In this document: positions 35,228-44,560 of the stretch, one piece after another
Position numbering within the stretch: the stretch's first letter is position 1
Layout of the letters: every line of letters begins with the position of its first letter
Assembly (NCBI RefSeq): GCF_002909255.1
Contig: NZ_PIOB01000002.1
Location: 741,442-805,441, forward strand
Source of the DNA: Arenibacter hampyeongensis
Lineage (GTDB): Bacteria; Bacteroidota; Bacteroidia; Flavobacteriales; Flavobacteriaceae
Reading direction: 5' to 3'
DNA: 64,000 nt
Notes under the pieces: generated by a model
What the model saw: only the letters and a program-made list of their open reading frames with translations
The model's database searches: none
What the model was told of the DNA's origin: nothing
Program-made: the position numbers and the translations under genes

Positions 35228-35395
35228 ACCTCTCACCTAAGAACCAAGTGATTAAAACGAAAAAATACCCAAAAATTTCCGGTTTTGAATAAAAAAATGA
35301 AGCTTTGCCTATCGAATTAGATATTTTAACCCTACATTGCATGTCAGTATTTTAGACATGATTATTGATGTTGAAATCTAGAAAAATAACCTAAA

Positions 35396-36025
35396 ATGAT
35401 CAAAATTTTAATTGCTGATAATCATCCTATTGTTCGGATGGGCGTACAACAAGTCTTGAACCCTGTTTCAGATATTGAAGTCATTGCCGATGCATCTACT
35501 ACCACGGAATTATTTAATAAGCTGGAAATTTACTCCCCGGACGTTATTCTTCTGGAAATGGACATTCCCGAAATTAATGGCATTGCAACCCTTAGAAAGA
35601 TCAAAAAACAGTACCCTAATATACGGGTGTTGATCTACAGTGGTCAGTCTGAAGATGTTTATGCATTGAGCACCATAAGGGCCGGAGCTTTCGGCTACTT
35701 ATCCAAAACTTCAGAGATAGATTATATTATTAGCGCCATTAGAAAAGTTAGCGAAGGCAATATGTTTATTACGAATGAATTGGCACAACGCCTTGCTTTT
35801 GACGAAGGAACGCAAAAACCAAGAAGATTCTTTAGAAAATTATCTACAAGAGAAGTTGAGGTCCTTAAATTGTTGGCCAGTGGCAAACGCAACAAAGAAG
35901 TAGCACAAGGTTTGGATTTAAACGAAAAAACAGTAAGTACCTACAAAGCGCGTTTAATGCGCAAATTAAATGTAGACAACCTAGTGGATCTATTACAGCA
36001 AGCCAAGGCATTGGAACTGTACTAA
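35396..36025 (+). CDS. NarL/LuxR-type response regulator with atypical receiver
   Basis: 209 residues: receiver domain 1-120 and LuxR-type HTH about 145-205 (LSTREVEVLKLLASGKRNKE; NEKTVSTYKARLMRKL). The phospho-acceptor position is Glu54 (ILLEMDIPE) where Asp is standard, and the acidic pair at the N-terminus is Asp8-Asn9. Ser82 and Lys104 are kept. Glu54 may mimic phosphorylation or signal a non-phosphorylated mode. No histidine kinase is nearby, so it is an orphan. A strong bidirectional terminator follows. Confidence 0.9.
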   Translation: MIKILIADNHPIVRMGVQQVLNPVSDIEVIADASTTTELFNKLEIYSPDVILLEMDIPEINGIATLRKIKKQYPNIRVLIYSGQSEDVYALSTIRAGAFGYLSKTSEIDYIISAIRKVSEGNMFITNELAQRLAFDEGTQKPRRFFRKLSTREVEVLKLLASGKRNKEVAQGLDLNEKTVSTYKARLMRKLNVDNLVDLLQQAKALELY

Positions 36026-36050
36026 ATTACTGGAACAATAATAACTAAAC

Positions 36051-36094
36051 AAAGACCGCATCCCTGTTAAAATAGGATGCGGTCTTTGTTTTTT
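36051..36094. terminator. Bidirectional terminator between the response regulator and dnaG
   Basis: AAAGACCGCATCC (36051-36063) pairs over 13 bp with GGATGCGGTCTTT (36075-36087), then GTTTTTT. It separates two convergent genes. Confidence 0.9.
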
Positions 36095-36113
36095 AGTACT
36101 ATTGGCCGAATTT

Positions 36114-38093
36114 CTATGAAAGAACCCTATTCAGTTTTTTGTTCAGTAGAACGTTAAGCTGAATATAATTCATGATCTCTTCCAAGGCCTCCATATTGCC
36201 TTCATGGTTATTTAAAGTATTCTCCTGAAGGGAGCCTATTCTTTTTTTTATTAAATAACACCTTAATGTTAAAATAGTTTCACTCACCAACTGGGAAATT
36301 CCCACTTTTTTATCTTTAGGGTATATATCCTTTCGCTCCCATTGATGTAAAACGTATTTTTCTTCCTCCATTAAAATGGAAGATATTTCAGAAGCCAATT
36401 CTTGGTCTAAATTGGCGATAAAGGTAGTAATGGAAAAATCTTCCTTCTCATTGAGATCTTCCATTAATTTATAATAAATATTTCTGAACTGCTCATTTGC
36501 CAGCTCAATTTCATCATCTTGGAGGTCTAGATAGATCTTTTCATACACCTTGGTATCCAACGATTCGGGCTCCAGTTCCAGGTCACCCTTTTCGTTCTCC
36601 TTCAACACCAAATCCTCAAATTTTTGTTCCAGATCCCCATAAAGCAACAACATCTCTATAATCTTGCGCTCCAGTTCATACTGCACATCCACCTTTTGCC
36701 GTAAAGGCTCGTTCTTGACCACATCAAAGGCTTGATGCTCCTGTTTTATCCTTTTATTGGCGTCCGATATGTCCTTTTTACCAATCTGTGCCAAAGTATT
36801 AAATAAAACCGCCTCGGAAATATTCATGATCTGAGCACATTCCTGTATATAAATTTCCTTTTGTATCCGATCCGGAATTTTAGAAATACTATGAACAATA
36901 TCCCTGACCGTATCCGCTCTTTTAATAGGGTCGTTTGCAGCTTCCTTTACCAATAAAGAAGCCTTGAATTGTATAAAATCCTTTGAATTTTCCTGAAGAT
37001 ATAAGACCACATCCTCAAAATCATTATTCTTGGAAAAACTATCAGGGTCTTCCCCTTCCGGAAAAGTACATACCTTTACATTCATCCCTTGTTCCAGAAT
37101 AAGGTCTATCCCCCTGAGTGATGCCCGCAATCCTGCCGCATCCCCATCAAATAAAACTGTGACATTCTTAGTAAGCCTATTAATCAACCTTATCTGATCC
37201 GAGGTCAATGCCGTACCACTCGAAGAAACTACATTGTGTATACCGCGTTGGTACATTTGGATAACATCTGTATACCCTTCCACCAAATAACAATTGTCTT
37301 CCTTGGCAATGGCCTGTTTGGCAAAGTATATACCATATAGCACCTTGCTTTTATGATAAATATCGCTTTCGGGAGAATTTAAGTATTTGGCAGCTTTTTT
37401 GTCATTTGTTAAAATGCGACCTCCGAAACCTAAAACCCTTCCACTCATACTGTGTATGGGAAACATTACACGCCCTTTAAAACGGTCAAAGGTTTTATTG
37501 ATATCAGGGTTGGAGGCATCCTCCTTTACAATGGTAAGCCCCGTTTTTTCCAAATAATTTAATTGATACCCCTTATCCAAAGCCGCCTTGGTAAATCCGT
37601 CCCATTGATCTAGGCAATATCCCAAATCAAACTTCTTAATAGTGTCATCACTAAACCCACGCTCCTTAAAATAGCTCAAACCGATTGCCTTGCCCTGTTC
37701 CCTTTCCCATAAAATCTCCGAAAAATACTTTTGGGCATATTCGGAAACCAGATACATACTCTCCCGTTCATTGGTCTGCTCCTTTTGCTCATTGCTAAGC
37801 TCTGTTTCCTCTATTTCAATATTGTATTTCCTGGCCAAATATTTTATGGCCTCCGGATAGGAAAAATGTTCGTGTTCCATTAGGAAGGCTACAACATTCC
37901 CGCCCTTACCACTGCTAAAGTCCTTCCATATCTGTTTTACCGGTGAAACCATAAAACTGGGGCTGCGTTCATCGGTAAACGGACTTAAGCCCTTAAAGTT
38001 GGAGCCAGATTTCTTTAGTTGCACAAAATCCCCTATCACCTCCTCCAAACGGGCAGTCTCGTATACTTTGTCTATGGTAGATTTTGTAATCAA
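36114..38093 (-). CDS. dnaG: DNA primase DnaG (zinc ligands lost)
   Basis: 659 residues. Order: N-terminal CHC2-type domain (1-100), RNA polymerase core with Toprim (YLVEGYTDVIQMYQRG, then LFDGDAAGLRAS), and a helical C-terminal domain for DnaB contact. In the CHC2 domain the usual CPFH and CFGC ligand pairs are replaced by SPFT (37-40) and DFSS (58-61), so no zinc can be bound there although the surrounding sequence (LKKSGSNFKGL; GKGGNVVAFLMEH) is preserved. I recall the same feature in other flavobacterial primases, so it is probably a lineage trait. Confidence 0.94.
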   Translation of the reverse strand: MITKSTIDKVYETARLEEVIGDFVQLKKSGSNFKGLSPFTDERSPSFMVSPVKQIWKDFSSGKGGNVVAFLMEHEHFSYPEAIKYLARKYNIEIEETELSNEQKEQTNERESMYLVSEYAQKYFSEILWEREQGKAIGLSYFKERGFSDDTIKKFDLGYCLDQWDGFTKAALDKGYQLNYLEKTGLTIVKEDASNPDINKTFDRFKGRVMFPIHSMSGRVLGFGGRILTNDKKAAKYLNSPESDIYHKSKVLYGIYFAKQAIAKEDNCYLVEGYTDVIQMYQRGIHNVVSSSGTALTSDQIRLINRLTKNVTVLFDGDAAGLRASLRGIDLILEQGMNVKVCTFPEGEDPDSFSKNNDFEDVVLYLQENSKDFIQFKASLLVKEAANDPIKRADTVRDIVHSISKIPDRIQKEIYIQECAQIMNISEAVLFNTLAQIGKKDISDANKRIKQEHQAFDVVKNEPLRQKVDVQYELERKIIEMLLLYGDLEQKFEDLVLKENEKGDLELEPESLDTKVYEKIYLDLQDDEIELANEQFRNIYYKLMEDLNEKEDFSITTFIANLDQELASEISSILMEEEKYVLHQWERKDIYPKDKKVGISQLVSETILTLRCYLIKKRIGSLQENTLNNHEGNMEALEEIMNYIQLNVLLNKKLNRVLS

Positions 38094-38217
38094 TCTTTAC
38101 ATTTTTAGCACGCTAAAGATAGTACTTTAAGACCTGTTGGAAAAAGGAAAAGCCATGCTTGTAAAATAAATATTGGTTAAATTGCGATTTTCATTTAAAA
38201 GTATAGACAAATAGTAA

Positions 38218-38460
38218 ATGATATTATTTCTAGGCACCAAACCGGGAAAAACAACTTCACTGGCACTGCAAAACATTGATTGTCCCTATTGCAAAAATAG
38301 GGGCACCTTAATGGCAGTGACAAGTACCACCTATTTCCACTTGTTCTGGATTTCGCTGTTTAGAGTAGGCACTTCTACCACCATAAGCTGTTCGCACTGT
38401 AAAAAATCTTATTTCGAAGAAGAATTTACGGAGGAAATGCAACAAGGTATTGGCAGTTGA
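38218..38460 (+). CDS. Small zinc-ribbon protein
   Basis: 80 residues. Two CxxC pairs, DCPYCKNRG and SCSHCKKSY, frame a middle stretch containing a short hydrophobic segment (TTYFHLFWISLF). Zinc-ribbon proteins of this size are common hypotheticals in Flavobacteriaceae, often with weak membrane association. Function unknown. Convergent with the outer-membrane gene at 38498. Confidence 0.7.
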   Translation: MILFLGTKPGKTTSLALQNIDCPYCKNRGTLMAVTSTTYFHLFWISLFRVGTSTTISCSHCKKSYFEEEFTEEMQQGIGS

Positions 38461-38497
38461 GAAACTCTAATGCAAGAATCCAATTCCCCTACAAATG

Positions 38498-39568
38498 TTA
38501 TAAATCAAAGCGTAATCCCAGAGAGATATTATGCTGATCTACAAGGGCATTATTAAAAATAGGGTTTAGGTCGTACTTCAAATATATCAGCGCCTCACCC
38601 ACTCCAGTATAAGCGCTTAGCCCATACACAAAATCGTTGGTATTATAATCCCTTTTAAATTTATCCTTCACCCGGTCGCCATCCCTTTCATATTTCAATT
38701 TTTGACGGCTACCCATATTAATTCCAGCATACCCGCCCAAACCAAGTCTAAATTGTTTGTGAATGGAATATCGAATGGTTTGATCGGTCTTCTTTACTCG
38801 GGAAGGACCAAATTCGAAGTGTACCGGAAGGACCACATTGTCCATCCTGAATTTAGATTTGTCCAAATCATATTCAAATTCCATCAACTCCGTTCGACTA
38901 CCATTAACAACAAAGTAACTATTGTCCTTTGGCTTTAACCCATTAAACTGAAATGACACACCGTAATTTAACCTTAGGAAATTGGAATTTTTAAACACCC
39001 TGGTCCTCCAGACATATCCTAATTCAAAAAAACGGCTACCGCCAACCTTATAGGGGGTATCCTGTAAGGATTGACCATCTATCAAGGTATTGTTTAGTCC
39101 CACGCCAATAACGGGATTGGAAAACGTTCGCTGATCGTATTTTAGATTATTCTGATTTCCGGTATTAACCTTTATACCAAAAATCTTATCACCCCCTTCC
39201 TCTTCCGCTCCTAACCCTATAACAATCCTTCCCATATCCATATTTAGATCCAAATCTCCATTTCGCTTCAATAAATCAATATAATTTTCTATGATAACCA
39301 GTTTATTTTCTATATTTCTAGCGTGGTTTTCTGCTGCTTTCATTTTAAGCGAATCCGCTTCCTTTATTGAGAGACCACCATTATCCATTCGGATATTAAT
39401 TTGACCAATCTCCACCTTTAAAGCTTCTCTTTCGGAATTTTTGATAGCCGCCTTTTTCTTTTCCAGCTGATCTATTTTATAATTTAACACATCCTGATCC
39501 TGGGCCAATAAATTCTGTGTAAATAATAAAATAACCAGCACTACTACGTACCACGCCAATGTTCTCAT
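38498..39568 (-). CDS. Outer-membrane beta-barrel protein with coiled-coil N-terminus
   Basis: 356 residues from ATG 39568; the frame continues 14 codons upstream, but the signal peptide (MRTLAWYVVVLVILLFTQNL, cleavage near LLAQ) starts here. A Lys/Glu coiled coil (~25-110) is followed by a C-terminal half with alternating amphipathic strands ending in LGLRFDL, typical of an outer-membrane barrel. It is third after an ECF sigma and a membrane protein with cytoplasmic N-terminus, so it is probably controlled by that sigma/anti-sigma pair or is its sensory partner. Confidence 0.7.
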   Translation of the reverse strand: MRTLAWYVVVLVILLFTQNLLAQDQDVLNYKIDQLEKKKAAIKNSEREALKVEIGQINIRMDNGGLSIKEADSLKMKAAENHARNIENKLVIIENYIDLLKRNGDLDLNMDMGRIVIGLGAEEEGGDKIFGIKVNTGNQNNLKYDQRTFSNPVIGVGLNNTLIDGQSLQDTPYKVGGSRFFELGYVWRTRVFKNSNFLRLNYGVSFQFNGLKPKDNSYFVVNGSRTELMEFEYDLDKSKFRMDNVVLPVHFEFGPSRVKKTDQTIRYSIHKQFRLGLGGYAGINMGSRQKLKYERDGDRVKDKFKRDYNTNDFVYGLSAYTGVGEALIYLKYDLNPIFNNALVDQHNISLGLRFDL

Positions 39569-39605
39569 AATGAATTTTGATTTAGTTATCCCCTGCCCGG
39601 CGCTC

Positions 39606-39623
39606 CACAATGGAGCGGGGCCA
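39606..39623 (-). promoter_or_regulatory. Hairpin between the anti-sigma-like and barrel genes
   Basis: CGCTCCA, CAA loop, TGGAGCG lies within the 84-bp gap at about 39601-39617, embedded in GC-rich bases (CCCGG upstream, GGGGCC downstream) unlike its surroundings. It may attenuate transcription into the barrel gene or protect mRNA. Confidence 0.45.
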
Positions 39624-39652
39624 AGAGAATTGATTAATGATCGATGAATATT

Positions 39653-40423
39653 TTAGTTATTTCTTGCAGCTACAGCTGTTTTAACCTTAAAGTACCCCTC
39701 CTTGAGCATATCAAATATTTGCTGTCGAAACGATTGGTCCAACTCACCTTCAACTTCGGCCAATAAGGCCATAGCATCTACAGAATGATTGTCCCTAAAG
39801 ATTTTTTCTGAAAATAACTCTTTCTGCGCTTGCTTTAGGAGTGAATCCACTTCGGCATCGGTCAAGGAGATATTATTTTCCTCCATTAATTCTACTAGTG
39901 TAACTATTTCCTCTATTTTAGCTGTGATAATATTATTGGGTTCCATTAATAACTTGTCCTTACCTTTTGGTTCAACAGGGTCATTAACGGCAACAGCATT
40001 AGAAATCCCAACTCCGTTCGTCAATTCCGTTTCGGTTATATCCTCAACTTTTTTCTTTTCTTTTTTTGTAGTCTCAATTTCTACCAATTCAGAAGCTTCA
40101 TTGGTCGTAACAATGCCCTCCCGCTTTTCAACCTTCTTAACATTGGGATTGTTCATAGGCTCTTCCTTAACCTCCGTATTAGGAGCTGCTACAGTTTTGC
40201 TGCCCTCGCTGTCCAATTCCTGACTATTATTAAGGTACATCAGGGTTAAGATCAACAATCCTATTATACTGGCCGCAATACCGATTCGGAAAAATCCAAT
40301 TTGCGAACCCGGCTTACTGTGTTCCAATTGGGCAGATAGCTCTTCCCATGCCCCATCCGAAGGGGTTATTTTCCTTTTATCCAACTTCTCCTTAATATGT
40401 TCCTCAAATTTTATTGGTGCCAT
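39653..40423 (-). CDS. Putative anti-sigma factor (single-pass membrane protein)
   Basis: 256 residues. A cytoplasmic N-terminal domain (1-45, including KLDKRKITPSDGAWEELSAQ) precedes one membrane helix (about 46-63, IGIAASIIGLLILTLMYL) and a long Glu-rich periplasmic region. It lies 23 bp after an ECF sigma gene, which is the standard place for the cognate anti-sigma. The N-terminal DxxWxxL-like pattern is common to Bacteroidetes proteins in this position. Role inferred from topology and context. Confidence 0.7.
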   Translation of the reverse strand: MAPIKFEEHIKEKLDKRKITPSDGAWEELSAQLEHSKPGSQIGFFRIGIAASIIGLLILTLMYLNNSQELDSEGSKTVAAPNTEVKEEPMNNPNVKKVEKREGIVTTNEASELVEIETTKKEKKKVEDITETELTNGVGISNAVAVNDPVEPKGKDKLLMEPNNIITAKIEEIVTLVELMEENNISLTDAEVDSLLKQAQKELFSEKIFRDNHSVDAMALLAEVEGELDQSFRQQIFDMLKEGYFKVKTAVAARNN

Positions 40424-40446
40424 ATTATTTAATTTTTAAAAAGTAT

Positions 40447-41019
40447 TTAGTTGTTACTCAACTTGGTCTTACATTTAATCCCTAGATCCCACAACTTTTC
40501 CTGTAACATTTTTCTAGCTTTGAACAATTGGGATTTGGACGTACTTTCCGAAACCTCCAACTTATGGGCTATTTCCCTATGGCTATACCCCTCTACTGCA
40601 TATAAAACAAATACCATTTTATAACCATCCGGCAAGGCATCTATTAAAAATTGAATTTGCTCCAAATCTAAATCGGAACTCACTGAAATTTGATTGACAG
40701 CATTCCTCTCATATATTTCATCGTCAAAAATTATTGGTTGACTCTTTCTTAAATAAGTGATGGATTCCCTCACCATTATTTTTCTTACCCACCCTTCAAA
40801 ACTACCTTCATGCCTAAAGGAATCCAAATACTTAAACACCTTTACAAATCCCCCAACCATGACATCCTCGGCAAATTGAAGATCTTTGATATATTGTCTA
40901 CAAACGCTTAACATTTTAGGGGAGTATTTATCGTATAACCACTTTTGCGCCTCCTTATTACCAGATTTGGCCTTCTTAAGCAGTAACTTTTCGTTATTGT
41001 AAAAAGAAATAATTTTCAA
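40447..41019 (-). CDS. ECF RNA polymerase sigma factor
   Basis: 190 residues. Region 2 (AQKWLYDKYSPKMLSVCRQY; FAEDVMVGGFVKVFKYLDSF) and region 4 (IDALPDGYKMVFVLYAVEGYSH; EIAHKLEVSESTSKSQLFKA) are clear. It should direct RNA polymerase to a small regulon, likely including its own operon with the anti-sigma and barrel genes. Target promoters cannot be deduced. Confidence 0.92.
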   Translation of the reverse strand: MKIISFYNNEKLLLKKAKSGNKEAQKWLYDKYSPKMLSVCRQYIKDLQFAEDVMVGGFVKVFKYLDSFRHEGSFEGWVRKIMVRESITYLRKSQPIIFDDEIYERNAVNQISVSSDLDLEQIQFLIDALPDGYKMVFVLYAVEGYSHREIAHKLEVSESTSKSQLFKARKMLQEKLWDLGIKCKTKLSNN

Positions 41020-41133
41020 ATCCCTAAAGTTTGTTTGTTATAAAGATAGACGACTTCATTTACAAAATAGTTGCCTATGGTAATGAAGAAAATAAATATA
41101 AAATGTAAACAATTGATTTACAGTGAAGTAATT

Positions 41134-42111
41134 TTATTTTTTGCGGTCCACCACATAGTTCACCATTAGCTCCAGTGAATTCCTATATTCTGAATCTGGG
41201 TAGGTCGCCAATAAGGCCAATGCCTCCTCCTTATAGGCGAGCATTTTTTTCACGGCATATTCAAGACCACCGTTTTCCTTTACAAAGGCAATAACTTCCT
41301 TGACCCGTTTTTTATCCTTGTTGTGATTCTTAATAGAATTGATCAACCACCTTTTTTCCGCTTTGGAACATTTGTTGAGTACAAAAATCAATGGCAGGGT
41401 CATTTTTTGTTCCTTAATATCTATGCCCGTTGGTTTGCCAATTCTCTCTTCCCCGTAATCAAATAGATCATCCTTAATCTGAAAGGACATCCCAATTAAC
41501 TCGCCAAATTTCCTAAAAGCTTCCACATCCGTGGAATCAGGCTTAACCGAACACGCTCCCAAACTACAACAAGCGGCAATCAAGGTTGCGGTTTTCTGTC
41601 TAATAATTTCGTAATACACCACCTCGGTAATATCCAGTCGCCTGGCTTTTTCTATTTGCAGTAATTCCCCCTCACTCATTTCACGAACAGCGACGGAAAT
41701 AATTTTAAGAAGGTCAAAATCCCCATTGTCTATAGACAACAATAGGCCCTTGGAAAGCAAGTAATCCCCAACTAAAACGGCGATTTTGTTTTTCCACAAA
41801 GCATTGACCGAAAAAAAGCCTCGACGTTTATTACTATCATCTACCACATCATCATGGACCAAGGTGGCAGTATGAATCAATTCTATAACCGACGCCCCTC
41901 TATAGGTTCTCTCATTTACCTCCCCGTTGTTCAGGAGCTTGGCAGTAAGAAATACGAACATGGGCCGCATCTGCTTCCCTTTTCTATTAACAATGTAGTA
42001 AGTAATTCTATTTAATAGGGCAACCTTGGAAGACATGGATTCATAAAACTTTTTTTCAAAAAGTTCCATTTCCTTATTAATCGGTTCCTTTATTTGGGAT
42101 ACAATTTTCAA
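41134..42111 (-). CDS. ispB: Polyprenyl diphosphate synthase
   Basis: 325 residues of the trans-prenyltransferase family. The two Asp-rich sites are HDDVVDDSNKRRG and KDDLFDYGEERIGKPTG. It elongates allylic diphosphates with IPP, probably to the side chain of menaquinone; chain length cannot be read reliably. The symbol ispB is by family position only. Separated by 115 bp from the sigma gene. Confidence 0.9.
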   Translation of the reverse strand: MKIVSQIKEPINKEMELFEKKFYESMSSKVALLNRITYYIVNRKGKQMRPMFVFLTAKLLNNGEVNERTYRGASVIELIHTATLVHDDVVDDSNKRRGFFSVNALWKNKIAVLVGDYLLSKGLLLSIDNGDFDLLKIISVAVREMSEGELLQIEKARRLDITEVVYYEIIRQKTATLIAACCSLGACSVKPDSTDVEAFRKFGELIGMSFQIKDDLFDYGEERIGKPTGIDIKEQKMTLPLIFVLNKCSKAEKRWLINSIKNHNKDKKRVKEVIAFVKENGGLEYAVKKMLAYKEEALALLATYPDSEYRNSLELMVNYVVDRKK

Positions 42112-42280
42112 GGGATAAATTAGGCTGTTTTGGATTGCTTGTTCAGTTGCGTAAAATTAGGCAAAAAAACATAGTAATCACCAGCCAACAATGGTAATGT
42201 AACCGTAATTTATAGATTTTAGCGATTTTGTGTTTGGAATTAGCTCCTCATTTACCCGCAGCCCTTTGGTTAGGGTTTAT

Positions 42281-43327
42281 CTAGGATTTATTTGCCAATT
42301 GTCCGCAGGCAGCATCAATGTCCTTGCCTCTGGAACGCCTTACCGTAACAGTAATACCATTTTGCTCCAAGGTTTTAACGTACATTTCAATGGCCGCATT
42401 TTTGGCCTGTTGAAATTCCCCGTCGTCTATTGGGTTATATTCAATTAAATTAACCTTGGAAGGGGCAAACCTACAGAAATCCACCAAAGCATTTACATCT
42501 TTTTGCTTATCGTTTATACCATCCCAAACCACGTATTCATAGGTTATCCTACTCTTGGTCTTTAGATACCAATATTCAAGTGCTTCGCGCAGGTCAGCTA
42601 AAGTAAATGTAGCGTTAAATGGCATAATGGAAGTTCGAATTTCATCAATAGCCGAATGCAGGGATACCGCCAACTTAAATTTCACTTGCTCATCTGCCAT
42701 TTTTCGTATCATCTTTGGCACTCCAGAAGTAGACACGATAATACGTTTAGGGGACATACCCAATCCTTCCGGGGAGGTTATCTTATCAATGGCCTTGATC
42801 ACATTGTTATAATTCATTAAGGGCTCTCCCATGCCCATAAAAACAATATTGCTCAATGGACGATTAAAATACAGCCTACTTTCATTATCAATGGCCACCA
42901 CTTGGTCATAAATCTCATCCGGATTCAAATTCCTCATCCGCTTTAGTCGGGATGTGGCACAAAATTTACAATCCAAACTACAACCTACCTGACTGGACAC
43001 GCAAGCTGTAGTCCTAGTTTTAGTCGGAATTAAAACCGATTCCACAATAAGATCATCGTGTAAACGGACCGCATTTTTAATGGTTCCGTCGCTACTGCGT
43101 TGCATTTGATCTACCTTTATGTGGTTGATCACAAAATTATCCTCCAGCATTTGCCTGGTTTCCTTGGAGATATTGGTCATATCCTCGAAGGTGTGGGCCG
43201 ATTTTTGCCACAACCATTCATAGACCTGGTTACCCCTAAAGGCTTTGTCCCCCTGGGTTTCAAAGAACGACCTAAGTTGTTCCTTGGTAAATGCCCTTAT
43301 ATCTCTTTTATTTTTTGCGATTTCCAC
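42281..43327 (-). CDS. rlmN: 23S rRNA/tRNA adenine-2-methyltransferase RlmN
   Basis: 348 residues from GTG 43327. The radical-SAM cluster motif is CKFCATS (Cys-x3-Cys-x2-Cys with CSLDCKFC), and GMGEPLMNYNNV and the late Cys of DAACGQL are diagnostic. It methylates C2 of A2503 in 23S rRNA and A37 of some tRNAs. A longer frame begins at TTG 43366, but that codon lies in the stem of the terminator at 43351-43395, so the GTG, preceded by TTTGGAAA, is preferred. Confidence 0.92.
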   Translation of the reverse strand: MEIAKNKRDIRAFTKEQLRSFFETQGDKAFRGNQVYEWLWQKSAHTFEDMTNISKETRQMLEDNFVINHIKVDQMQRSSDGTIKNAVRLHDDLIVESVLIPTKTRTTACVSSQVGCSLDCKFCATSRLKRMRNLNPDEIYDQVVAIDNESRLYFNRPLSNIVFMGMGEPLMNYNNVIKAIDKITSPEGLGMSPKRIIVSTSGVPKMIRKMADEQVKFKLAVSLHSAIDEIRTSIMPFNATFTLADLREALEYWYLKTKSRITYEYVVWDGINDKQKDVNALVDFCRFAPSKVNLIEYNPIDDGEFQQAKNAAIEMYVKTLEQNGITVTVRRSRGKDIDAACGQLANKS

Positions 43328-43350
43328 TTTCCAAAGATAAATGATTCTAT

Positions 43351-43395
43351 AAAAAAATCCCGCCAATACAGATTTATCTGTGATACTGACGGGAT
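43351..43395 (-). terminator. Rho-independent terminator after queA
   Basis: On the - strand, ATCCCGTCA (43395-43387) pairs with TGGCGGGAT (43365-43357) with one mismatch, an inner ACAGAT/ATCTGT stem caps it, and seven T follow. It lies 21 bp past the queA stop and 24 bp before GTG 43327 of rlmN. Confidence 0.85.
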
Positions 43396-43415
43396 CTAAC
43401 TATTATTTAGGATAC

Positions 43416-44465
43416 TTATATAATCAACATGGCATCACCGTATGAATAAAACTTATACCCTTCCAAAATTGCTTCCTTATAGGCCTTCTTCATTAAATCG
43501 TGCCCCATAAAGGCCGAAACCATCATTAACAAGGTAGATTTTGGCAAGTGAAAATTAGTTACCATTGCATTGGCAATACTAAAATCATATGGAGGAAAAA
43601 CAAACTTGTTGGTCCAACCATCAAAAGTATTTAAAGTCTGCTGGGAAGACACCGCACTTTCCAAAGCCCTCATAGCGGTAGTACCTACGGCACATATCCT
43701 CCGTTTCTTAAGCTTAGCGGAATTTACAATTTCAGTGGCCTTTTCATCTATGATCAATTCCTCACTATCCATCTTGTGCTTGGAAAGATCTTCTACTTCC
43801 ACAGGATTAAAAGTTCCCAAGCCTACATGCAAGGTTACCTCTGCAAAATCGATTCCCTTTATTTCCAATCTCTTAAGCAAATGTTTGGAAAAATGCAAAC
43901 CTGCCGTAGGGGCAGCAACTGCACCTTCATGCTTGGCATAAATGGTTTGATATCTTTTTTCATCCTCAGCCTCTACTTTTCTCTTAATATATTTAGGCAA
44001 AGGAGTTTCCCCAAGTTCTTTTAACTTTCTTCTAAAATCAGTATAAGAACCATCGTAAAGGAACCTTAACGTCCTACCTCTGGAGGTTGTATTGTCTATT
44101 ACCTCGGCAACCAAAGTTTCATCATCACCAAAATAAAGTTTGTTCCCAATTCTTATTTTACGCGCTGGATCTACCAAAACATCCCAAAGACGCTGCTCCT
44201 CATTTAATTCACGCAATAAAAAAACCTCAATTCTAGCTCCCGTCTTTTCCTTATTCCCATATAATCTTGCAGGAAAAACTTTGGTGTTGTTAAGCACCAT
44301 TACATCGCCCTCATCAAAATAATTAATCAGATCTTTGAACATTTTATGTTCAATTTTGCCCGTAGCCCTGTGCACGACCATTAATTTGGACTCATCTCTA
44401 TTCTCTGCTGGATACTCTGCCAATAATTCGTTTGGAAGTTCAAAACTGAAGTGCGATAATTTCAT
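43416..44465 (-). CDS. queA: tRNA preQ1(34) ribosyltransferase-isomerase QueA
   Basis: 349 residues. [19 protein letters not shown] at the start, [16 protein letters not shown], and [13 protein letters not shown] with [10 protein letters not shown] are family signatures. QueA transfers the ribosyl part of SAM to preQ1 in tRNA, giving epoxyqueuosine. Downstream of aroA on the same strand (95 bp) and closed by the terminator at 43351. Confidence 0.96.
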   Translation of the reverse strand: MKLSHFSFELPNELLAEYPAENRDESKLMVVHRATGKIEHKMFKDLINYFDEGDVMVLNNTKVFPARLYGNKEKTGARIEVFLLRELNEEQRLWDVLVDPARKIRIGNKLYFGDDETLVAEVIDNTTSRGRTLRFLYDGSYTDFRRKLKELGETPLPKYIKRKVEAEDEKRYQTIYAKHEGAVAAPTAGLHFSKHLLKRLEIKGIDFAEVTLHVGLGTFNPVEVEDLSKHKMDSEELIIDEKATEIVNSAKLKKRRICAVGTTAMRALESAVSSQQTLNTFDGWTNKFVFPPYDFSIANAMVTNFHLPKSTLLMMVSAFMGHDLMKKAYKEAILEGYKFYSYGDAMLII

Positions 44466-44560
44466 TTAGTATATTCCTTAAATTTAGATTCATGTTTAGC
44501 GGCTGCAAATATACGACGATGCATGGGGCGATGTCAAGTAAAACCCCATATAAATAAAAA

